Below are positions 1-5,053 of a stretch of 5,844 nt of DNA, in pieces. Source of the stretch: Flavobacterium sp. (GTDB lineage Bacteria > Bacteroidota > Bacteroidia > Flavobacteriales > Flavobacteriaceae); assembly GCA_023253295.1 (NCBI GenBank), contig JALRGZ010000219.1, positions 1-5,844 of the forward strand, read 5' to 3'. The notes beneath the pieces are model-generated. The model was not told where the DNA came from, ran no database searches, and saw nothing but the letters and a program-made list of their open reading frames with translations. The translations under genes were made by a program, and so were the position numbers. Within the stretch, counting starts at the first letter, position 1; each line of letters begins with the position of its first letter.

Positions 1-313
1 GTTAGAAGGAACTACTTTAGGGGTATGGATTTCACACGGAGAAGGAAAATTCAAGTTGCCTTATTCTGAAGAAAAATATAATATTGTAGCAAAATATGCT
101 TACGAAGGTTATCCAGCCAATCCAAATGGTTCTGATTTCAACACGGCTATGATGTGTGATAAAACAGGTCGTCACTTAGTGATGATGCCACACATTGAGC
201 GTTCTTACTATCCTTGGAACTGGGCACACTACCCAGAAAGAGGTCAAAAAGACGAGGTTTCTCCATGGCATGAAGCATTTGTAAATGCTAGAAAATGGAT
301 TGAAAACAACTAA
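1..313 (+). CDS. purL: Phosphoribosylformylglycinamidine synthase, C-terminal end (5' partial)
   Basis: This is the last 103 residues of a large PurL, reading in frame from base 2 to the TAA at 311-313. PurL converts FGAR, glutamine and ATP to FGAM in the fourth step of de novo purine synthesis in the cytosol. The visible part is the end of the fused class I glutaminase (GATase) domain. It shows the segment GVWISHGEGK, then YPANPNGSDF, then GRHLVMMPHIERS. In the last motif the His (codon 191-193) and Glu (codon 197-199) match the His and Glu of the Cys-His-Glu glutaminase triad; the nucleophilic Cys lies upstream of the window. The usual 'PHPER' appears here as PHIER, a Pro-to-Ile change next to the catalytic His that leaves the triad intact. 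The fused architecture is typical of proteobacterial and Bacteroidota PurL and differs from the PurLQS complex. A TTG at 56 is internal and is not a start. Identification is firm from motif order. Confidence 0.95.
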   Translation, partial: LEGTTLGVWISHGEGKFKLPYSEEKYNIVAKYAYEGYPANPNGSDFNTAMMCDKTGRHLVMMPHIERSYYPWNWAHYPERGQKDEVSPWHEAFVNARKWIENN

Positions 314-336
314 TTTATAGTTTCAAAAATAGTTAT

Positions 337-367
337 AAAGCGTTCTCTTCCGAGAACGCTTTTTTTT
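337..367 (+). terminator. Rho-independent terminator after purL
   Basis: An 11-bp perfect stem (337-347 pairs with 352-362, core AGCGTTCTC/GAGAACGCT) with a 4-base TTCC loop runs into a T tract ending at 367. It begins 24 bases after the purL stop, so it almost certainly ends purL transcription and isolates the next gene. Confidence 0.92.
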
Positions 368-434
368 ATGTAAGACTTTAATTTTTAAAGTAAATAATCT
401 TACATTTATAAAAAATAACTAAAAAAAAAAGCAT

Positions 435-875
435 ATGAAAAAAACACTCTTAATTGTAGCGATAACTTTATTTTCTTTTTCCGTAAATGCTCAAAATGAC
501 ACTAAAACTACTAAAATAAAACAATTATTAGAACTAACCGGTTCAGGAAACTTAGGTATTCAAATGATGGATCAAATGATAAAAACTTTTAAAAATTCAT
601 ATTCTAGTGTAAACGATAAATTTTGGGATGATTTTAAAAATGAAATCAACGCTAATGATATTGAAAACATGATTTTACCTATTTACGATAAGTATTATAC
701 AGAAAACGATATTGACCAATTAATTACTTTTTATAACTCACCTATTGGAAAGAAAATGATACAAACAATGCCTTCTGTAATGCAGGAAACTATGGCTGCC
801 GGACAAAATTGGGGAAGAGAAATTGGCGAAAAAGTTTTAGCCAAATTAAAAGAAAAAGGATATACAGATAACTAA
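435..875 (+). CDS. Exported DUF2059 domain protein
   Basis: This is a 146-residue protein with a clear Sec signal peptide. It has positive MKK, a hydrophobic stretch LLIVAITLFSFSV and a likely cleavage after NA (residue 19, before Q20). No Cys follows the site, so it should be a soluble periplasmic protein and not a lipoprotein. The mature part is helical and charged. Residues about 82-120 (IYDKYYTENDIDQLITFYNSP then GKKMIQTMPSVMQETM) match the DUF2059 signature, in which a 'Y...S..ti..ll.FY.SP.Gkk' core is usual. The family's biochemical role is not established. The ATG at 435 is preceded by an unbroken run of ten A (421-430), in keeping with A-rich Bacteroidota translation starts, and there is no Shine-Dalgarno. 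The gene sits between the purL terminator and the HIT gene, 58 bases upstream of the latter, and may be co-transcribed with it. Family assignment is confident; function is unknown. Confidence 0.88.
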   Translation: MKKTLLIVAITLFSFSVNAQNDTKTTKIKQLLELTGSGNLGIQMMDQMIKTFKNSYSSVNDKFWDDFKNEINANDIENMILPIYDKYYTENDIDQLITFYNSPIGKKMIQTMPSVMQETMAAGQNWGREIGEKVLAKLKEKGYTDN

Positions 876-933
876 AATATATTTATATATTTTCTACTTT
901 AGTACCTATAAACAACCTTTTAAAAACCAAAAT

Positions 934-1359
934 ATGCCAACACCCGCTTCAGAATGTTCGTACTGTCAAAAAAACGAAGCATTAGACAATTTAATGATTA
1001 AAATTACTGATTTAAAAGTATCAGAATTATTTATTTTCAAAGAGCAATCTTACACTGGACGACTAAATGTAGTATACAAAGATCATGGAGTTGAATTTCA
1101 TGAACTTTCTGACGAGCAACGCAATGATTTCATGGAAGATGTAGCTACTACTGCAAAAGCCATTGCAAAAGTCTTTAATCCTGATAAAATAAATTACGGT
1201 TCTTTTTCAGATAAACTATCTCATCTACATTTTCATATAGTACCTAAATATACTGATGGTTATGGATTTGGAAGTGTTTTTGAAATGTTTCCAAACAGGG
1301 TAACACTTTCAGATGCCGAATACGAAGCTATAATTAAAAAAATTAAAGCAGCTCTATAA
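934..1359 (+). CDS. HIT family protein (probable nucleotide hydrolase/transferase)
   Basis: This is a 141-residue histidine-triad protein. Residues 97-104 read HLHFHIVP, the HxHxH triad; by family knowledge the middle His (H99) is the nucleophile that forms a nucleotidyl intermediate. An N-terminal CSYC (C8, C11), with H51 and H97, fits the zinc site found in many bacterial HIT proteins. YTGRLNVVYKDH (40-51) and FNPDKINYGS (81-90) are the conserved strand and nucleotide-pocket segments. Known members hydrolyse dinucleoside polyphosphates (Ap4A-type), AMP-lysine or other nucleoside phosphoramidates; the substrate cannot be told from sequence. The protein is cytosolic, with no signal peptide. 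ATG 934 is the natural start: the CxxC lies eight residues in, and no in-frame ATG is visible just upstream. The gene ends 19 bases before a strong terminator, so it closes its transcription unit. Confidence 0.93.
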   Translation: MPTPASECSYCQKNEALDNLMIKITDLKVSELFIFKEQSYTGRLNVVYKDHGVEFHELSDEQRNDFMEDVATTAKAIAKVFNPDKINYGSFSDKLSHLHFHIVPKYTDGYGFGSVFEMFPNRVTLSDAEYEAIIKKIKAAL

Positions 1360-1378
1360 AGCTACCTAAACTATTTCT

Positions 1379-1422
1379 AAAAAATCCTCTTTTTATATCA
1401 TTTAAAAAGAGGATTTTTTTTT
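1379..1422 (+). terminator. Strong rho-independent terminator after the HIT gene
   Basis: A perfect stem of at least 15 bp (1381-1395 with 1403-1417, core AATCCTCTTTTTA) closes a 7-base loop (TATCATT). It runs into nine consecutive T (1414-1422). The run of A before the stem and T after it make it potentially active on both strands. It separates the DUF2059/HIT unit from the MocR block. Confidence 0.93.
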
Positions 1423-1434
1423 GATTAATTAAAA

Positions 1435-1470
1435 TCTGTAACCACAAATAATCTTATTTCTGTATCTGTA
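1435..1470 (+). repeat. Three TCTGTA direct repeats upstream of the GNAT-like gene
   Basis: TCTGTA occurs at 1435-1440, 1459-1464 and 1465-1470. The last two copies abut, and the first pair is 24 bases apart. They sit 46-81 bases ahead of the ATG at 1516, between the HIT terminator and the GNAT-like gene, where a promoter and operator are expected. MocR regulators such as GabR and PdxR bind short direct repeats, so an operator role is possible. TCTGTA also occurs by chance inside the DUF2059 gene (774-779, and inverted at 863-868), so the evidence is weak. Confidence 0.3.
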
Positions 1471-1515
1471 CTTATCGATTAAGAACTTCTAACTTTACTT
1501 TCCAAATTGAAACCT

Positions 1516-1896
1516 ATGGAAACAACTAAGAAACAAAAACAACAATTTAAATTCAGAGCAGTTACAATTACTGATTTGACTAAAATTGTTAAACTTTACC
1601 AAGAGCAAAAAACAAAAGAGAATTCAATATTAACCAATCAGTTTGGCCTTCCTTTTTATGTAGCTGAACTAAACCAAAAGATTGTTGGTTACTCATTTGC
1701 AACTGCCAGTATCGAAAACAACTATAAAATAAAAACACTTATTGACTCCTATTATTTTGATGATACAATAAACAAAAGCTTAGCAGAAGAATCAGTTCTC
1801 TATTTTAAAAATGAATGGCAAAACAATTCTAATAAAAACTTATCAAAAACTATAAATCAATTGGTCAAATGGTTAAACAATTCTAGTTTACAATAG
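1516..1896 (+). CDS. Short GNAT-like protein lacking the acetyl-CoA loop signature
   Basis: This is a 126-residue protein that resembles the front half of a GNAT N-acetyltransferase. FRAVTITDLTKIVKLYQE (residues 13-30) matches strand 1 and helix 1. PFYVAELNQKIVGYSFA (46-62) matches strands 2-3, as in the 'P.lVAe.dg.vvGya.a' segment of phosphinothricin/YncA-type acetyltransferases. DSYYFDD then INKSLAEESVLYFKNEW (77-101) lies where strand 4 and helix 3 should be. The (Q/R)xxGxG/A pyrophosphate loop that binds acetyl-CoA is replaced by TINKSLAEE, with no glycine. The C-terminal strands are also missing, since a normal GNAT has about 150-170 residues. It may be a non-catalytic relic, a binding protein or a divergent enzyme. 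I chose ATG 1516; a TTG at 1507 would add three residues and is less likely. It ends 52 bases before the MocR gene on the same strand. Coding reality is likely; catalytic function is doubtful. Confidence 0.72.
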   Translation: METTKKQKQQFKFRAVTITDLTKIVKLYQEQKTKENSILTNQFGLPFYVAELNQKIVGYSFATASIENNYKIKTLIDSYYFDDTINKSLAEESVLYFKNEWQNNSNKNLSKTINQLVKWLNNSSLQ

Positions 1897-1933
1897 GACA
1901 CAGTTGTTGTTTTTATTAATTTTATAAGACACA
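1897..1933 (+). repeat. GACACA direct repeat pair upstream of the MocR gene
   Basis: GACACA occurs at 1897-1902 and 1928-1933, spaced 31 bases start to start (about three helical turns). The pair fills most of the 52-base gap before the MocR start at 1949. The bases between are AT-rich and include two overlapping TTG triplets (1904-1909), which could be part of a Bacteroidota -33 element, but no good TAnnTTTG follows at the right distance. The same-face spacing and position suit autoregulation by a MocR dimer; this is inference from two six-base matches. Confidence 0.3.
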
Positions 1934-1948
1934 AATAACCTGATCAAA

Positions 1949-3385
1949 ATGTCAAAAGAAATTCTTTATCTAAAAATTGCTAAAATAATAGAGGAACAAA
2001 TTGCCGCAGGAAATCTACAAACTGGAGAAAAGATACCGTCTATACGTACGGTTCAAAAAATCTATAACGTAAGTATCAATACGGTCAAACAAGCTTTTTT
2101 GCAATTAGAAAGCAAATCTTTAATAGAATCTCGTCCTAAATCTGGCTATTATGTTAGTAATGTGTTCGACTCAAAATTAGCTCTTCCTACGGTAAGCAAA
2201 CTCAAATTATCTGAAAAAGAAAAAACACCCGAAGACTTAATCAGTAAGGTTTTCAATACTTTGACCCATAAGGATTTTACTCAGTTTTCACTCGGTGTTG
2301 TCGACAAAAGTATGCTTCCTGTAGCCAAACTAAACAAAGGAATTGTAAAGGTTTTGCGCAATTTAGAAGACAACGGGACTGGTTATGAACAAGCCCAGGG
2401 AAATATTAATTTAAGAAGAAACGTAGCCAAATGGTCTTTTACTTGGGACGGACATTTGACTGAAGAGGATATTGTGACCACTTCAGGAGCCTTAAATGCA
2501 CTTTTTTATTCCTTAATAACAGTAACTAATCCGGGAGATACTATTGCAATTGAAAGCCCTGTTTATTTTGGTATTATTCAAATGATAAAATCATTAGGGT
2601 TACATATTATTGAATTACCCTCTCATCCTATAACAGGTATCGCGATTGAAGATTTAAAAAAAGTTTTACCTAAAATTAAAGCCTGTTGCTTCGTGACTAA
2701 TTTCAATAATCCTTTAGGGAGCTGTATGCCCGAAGAGCACAAAAAAGAAGTGGTTCGTTTACTTACCGAACATGACATTCCTTTAATTGAAGATGATTTA
2801 TATGGTGATATTTTCTTTGGTACTAATCGTCCAAAGCCTTGTAAAGCCTTTGATGAAGCAGGAATTGTCTTGTGGTGTGGTTCCGTTTCCAAAACATTAG
2901 CAGCCGGTTATCGTGTAGGTTGGGTTGCGCCTGGAAAATTTAAAGAAAAAATGATTCGAAAAAAACTCCTGAATACGATATCAAGTCCACCGCTCTATCA
3001 GGAAGTAGTTGCCGATTTTATGGAACACGGCAGATATGAACATCATCTGAGAAGTTTAAGAAATACACTATATACTAATTTCTTGCATTATCAGCGATGT
3101 ATTGAAAAATATTTCCCTGAAAACACCAAAATTTCAAAGCCTCAAGGCGGATTTGTACTTTGGTTGGAACTCGACCCAAAAATTGATACTGCTGTCTTAT
3201 ATGATATTGCTGTACAACACAAAATAGGTTTTGCCCCAGGAAGAATGTTTACACAACACGATCAATACAACAATTGTATGCGACTGAATTTTGCTTTAAA
3301 ATGGAATGAAAAAGTAGAAACGAGTCTCAAAAATTTAGGATTATTAATCAAAAACCAATTAACAAATGAAAATTTATCAAATTGA
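1949..3385 (+). CDS. MocR-type PLP-dependent transcriptional regulator (GntR winged helix plus aminotransferase-like domain)
   Basis: This 478-residue protein has the normal MocR length and domain order. Residues 1-70 form a GntR winged helix-turn-helix: GEKIPSIRTVQKIYNVSINT contains the turn and the start of the recognition helix, and SRPKSGYYV is the wing. A linker (about 70-105) leads to a fold-type I aminotransferase-like domain. PLP-site residues are all kept: N254 in NFNNPLG, D282 and Y285 in EDDLYGD, K315 in GSVSKTLAAGYRVGW (internal aldimine lysine) and R445 in NNCMRLNFA (carboxylate-binding arginine). By family knowledge (GabR, PdxR, TauR), such proteins bind DNA through the GntR domain and sense an amino acid, an amine or PLP itself through the aldimine. 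The intact site argues for a working sensor. The gene overlaps the start of the PhzF gene by 20 bases and follows the GNAT-like gene by 52, so the three are probably one regulated unit. A true aminotransferase is less likely given the DNA-binding domain. The ligand is unknown. Confidence 0.93.
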   Translation: MSKEILYLKIAKIIEEQIAAGNLQTGEKIPSIRTVQKIYNVSINTVKQAFLQLESKSLIESRPKSGYYVSNVFDSKLALPTVSKLKLSEKEKTPEDLISKVFNTLTHKDFTQFSLGVVDKSMLPVAKLNKGIVKVLRNLEDNGTGYEQAQGNINLRRNVAKWSFTWDGHLTEEDIVTTSGALNALFYSLITVTNPGDTIAIESPVYFGIIQMIKSLGLHIIELPSHPITGIAIEDLKKVLPKIKACCFVTNFNNPLGSCMPEEHKKEVVRLLTEHDIPLIEDDLYGDIFFGTNRPKPCKAFDEAGIVLWCGSVSKTLAAGYRVGWVAPGKFKEKMIRKKLLNTISSPPLYQEVVADFMEHGRYEHHLRSLRNTLYTNFLHYQRCIEKYFPENTKISKPQGGFVLWLELDPKIDTAVLYDIAVQHKIGFAPGRMFTQHDQYNNCMRLNFALKWNEKVETSLKNLGLLIKNQLTNENLSN

Positions 3386-4145
3386 TGCCTTTACTAAGGA
3401 GATTTTTTCTGGAAATCCTGCAGCTGTTTGCCCTTTAGAAGAATGGTTATCTGAAGAAATCATGCAAAAAATAGCAGCAGAAAACAATCTTGCCGAAACC
3501 GCTTTTTATGTCAAAAAAGGAAAAAAACACGAAATTCGATGGTTTACTCCCACTGTTGAAGTTGATCTTTGCGGACATGCTACCTTGGCAACTGCCTATG
3601 TTTTATTTAATTATGAAAATCATATCGGAGATAGTATCACTTTCTATTCTCACAGAAGTGGAGAATTGACGGTAACCAAAGAGGGAGATTTACTATCCCT
3701 AAACTTTCCTACTGATACATTCGAAGCTATTGAATTGACTAATCAAGTCACTGAAGCTTTAAATATTACACCTCAATTAGCTTTTAAAGGTAAAACCGAT
3801 TATATGTTTCTTTTTAAAAATGAAGAAGAAGTCCTAAATACAAAACCCAACTTCGAAAAACTTTCAAAAATAGAAGCTAGAGGAATAATTATAACTGCTA
3901 AAGGCAACACCACGGACTTTGTTTCTCGCTTTTTTGGACCGCGATCGGGAATGAATGAAGACCCCGTTACTGGTTCGGCTCATACTACATTAATTCCCTA
4001 TTGGGCTAAAGAATTAAACAAAACCAAATTAACAGCACTACAGCTTTCGGATCGAAGAGGTTATTTGGAATGTGAATTATTAGAGGATAGAGTTCGTATT
4101 AGTGGGTATGCCAAATGTTATCTCATCGGAACCTTATTGCTATAA
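3366..4145 (+). CDS. PhzF family isomerase/epimerase-like protein
   Basis: This is a 259-residue protein of the PhzF/YddE family, which shares a two-lobed diaminopimelate-epimerase fold. IYQIDAFTKEIFSGNPAAVC (3-22) is the hallmark N terminus. E44 in NNLAETAF matches the catalytic glutamate of PhzF. DLCGHATLA (67-75) and GMNEDPVTGSAHTT (195-208), with D199, G203 and S204, line the active site between the lobes. Known members isomerise small acids (PhzF acts on DHHA in phenazine synthesis), but most family members outside phenazine clusters have no known substrate. No other phenazine gene is present here, so a phenazine role should not be inferred. ATG 3366 lies inside the end of the MocR gene in another frame (20-base overlap), giving translational coupling and a strong functional hint that the regulator's ligand relates to this enzyme's substrate or product. 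The protein is cytosolic, with no signal peptide. A terminator hairpin follows six bases after the stop. Confidence 0.93.
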   Translation: MKIYQIDAFTKEIFSGNPAAVCPLEEWLSEEIMQKIAAENNLAETAFYVKKGKKHEIRWFTPTVEVDLCGHATLATAYVLFNYENHIGDSITFYSHRSGELTVTKEGDLLSLNFPTDTFEAIELTNQVTEALNITPQLAFKGKTDYMFLFKNEEEVLNTKPNFEKLSKIEARGIIITAKGNTTDFVSRFFGPRSGMNEDPVTGSAHTTLIPYWAKELNKTKLTALQLSDRRGYLECELLEDRVRISGYAKCYLIGTLLL

Positions 4146-4151
4146 TGCAGA

Positions 4152-4180
4152 AAAGCCACTTTAAAAAATAAAGTGGCTTT
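4152..4180. terminator. Hairpin terminator between convergent genes
   Basis: A perfect 12-bp stem, AAAGCCACTTTA (4152-4163) with TAAAGTGGCTTT (4169-4180), closes an AAAAA loop six bases after the PhzF stop. The T tract is short (TTT then CTAT) on the plus strand and similar (TTTT) on the minus strand. It lies between the PhzF gene and the convergent small gene at 4236-4424 and may serve both. The short tract makes it weaker than the other two terminators in the window. Confidence 0.75.
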
Positions 4181-4235
4181 CTATAAAAATTCATCAAACC
4201 CTAAAATGACAAATTCTGTTTCTTCCTATTAAATA

Positions 4236-4424
4236 TTAATCTATTTCTAATTGTATGTTTTCCATAAAAATGGCTGGCTCTCTTTCATTTTGCCAGTAAT
4301 CAGCAAGGATACTCAAAACAACATCTTTCAAACCCGTAAAAGAACTTTCAACTTGATGTTCTTCATCCTTAATTACTTCAATAAGCAATTCATTTACTTT
4401 TCTAATTTTATCTGAATTTGTCAT
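4236..4424 (-). CDS. Small hypothetical protein (62 residues)
   Basis: I do not recognise this protein. It is 62 residues, acidic and rich in helix-forming residues. Residues 5-23 (KIRKVNELLIEVIKDEEHQ) look like an amphipathic helix, 30-44 (GLKDVVLSILADYWQ) a second, and the tail reads AIFMENIQLEID. It has no signal peptide, membrane segment, Cys pair or known motif. Support for coding comes from sensible composition (balanced charged and hydrophobic residues, with few of the Asn/Ile/Phe/Lys runs typical of random AT-rich frames), from an ATG start and from a possible promoter at 4469-4499. It is convergent with the PhzF gene and shares the terminator region with it. A chance open frame cannot be excluded at this length. 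Sequence conservation in related genomes would decide. Confidence 0.6.
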   Translation of the reverse strand: MTNSDKIRKVNELLIEVIKDEEHQVESSFTGLKDVVLSILADYWQNEREPAIFMENIQLEID

Positions 4425-5053
4425 ATCGATAATGTTTTAACTTAATAATTACCTCTTTTTTACATTGGTAAAAGTATATTAATTACAATTTTATAACAAT
4501 ACCCACTTTTAGTGATTTTTCAATATTCTTTTAATAAAATTCTAAGATTTGTCTTATTTACTATCGATAAACATCAAAATTAGTTCGCTAATCTCTTTTA
4601 ATCGTTTTATCCAAATACCTTATAAAACAGTTAATTGAATGAAAAAAAACGACAGTCATACCCATTTGTTCTAAATTGAATTGTACAAGTAAATCATAAC
4701 TCAAGCATTAACTTCAAATTGGATTTATCTTTATATTGCTTTCAAAAATAAAATATCACTTTTCATAATTCATCTTTTTTAATCTATTAGTTGAGTTTAT
4801 TTCGAAATACTTACAGTAAAATCTTTTTTTATTATCGAACACAAGTAAGCTAACTACTAAACACTGATTACAAACAATTTACCTACAACAATAACATCTA
4901 TTTTAAATCAATAGGAAGTTTTTTTTGTAAATTTAATGTGGCCTAACACTACAAAATTCAGCAATAGATATCATACAATAGAATTTTCTCTTTGTGACAC
5001 TCATTAGCCTAAAACACTAAAAAACTTTTTTTACCAATAAAATTAAATTTGTC
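4425..5053. other. Long AT-rich intergenic region (about 630 bases)
   Basis: This stretch lies between the divergently oriented small gene (minus strand) and the methyltransferase gene (plus strand). It is visibly richer in A/T than the flanking genes, and stops crowd the frames I read. Only trivial open frames are present, such as 11 codons from ATG 4639. It should hold the two promoters: a candidate for the minus gene is listed separately, and none is convincing for the methyltransferase. Weak structures include an inverted repeat GTTTTAT/ATAAAAC (4604-4610 and 4622-4628) and two copies of the palindrome TATCGATA (4424-4431 and 4562-4569). I see no tRNA, obvious small RNA, insertion sequence end or recognisable gene remnant. 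Confidence 0.7.
4469..4499 (-). promoter_or_regulatory. Candidate Bacteroidota-type promoter for the small minus-strand gene
   Basis: On the minus strand, TTG (4499-4497) is followed after 20 bases by TACTTTTA (4476-4469). This matches seven of eight bases of the Bacteroidota -7 consensus TAnnTTTG with an allowed spacing from the -33 TTG. A start near 4462 would give a leader of about 38 bases before the ATG at 4424. In such AT-rich DNA, matches of this quality also arise by chance. Confidence 0.33.

Noticed and set aside
874..893. Perfect A/T-only inverted repeat (AAAATATAT/ATATATTTT) overlapping the DUF2059 stop
   Set aside because: The stem has no G-C pair, has a two-base loop and is not followed by a T tract, so it is unlikely to terminate transcription. 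The HIT gene may therefore be read through.
1507..1515. TTG at 1507 as start of the GNAT-like gene
   Set aside because: An ATG lies three codons downstream in a better A-rich context. The extra residues add nothing recognisable.
2623..2892. 89-codon open frame on the minus strand inside the MocR gene
   Set aside because: It lies wholly within a region where the plus frame encodes essential PLP-site motifs, has Ser/Lys/Pro-rich low-information composition and shows no family features.
3366..4145. Phenazine biosynthesis role for the PhzF-family gene
   Set aside because: No other phenazine genes are present, and the family is broad. Only membership of the fold and family is supported.
4604..4628. 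GTTTTAT/ATAAAAC inverted repeat with an 11-base loop
   Set aside because: A seven-base, nearly all A/T stem with a long loop is common by chance in DNA of this composition and has no T tract.
4639..4674. Short open frame MKKNDSHTHLF in the long intergenic gap
   Set aside because: Eleven codons, with no ribosome-binding context or conserved feature; expected by chance.
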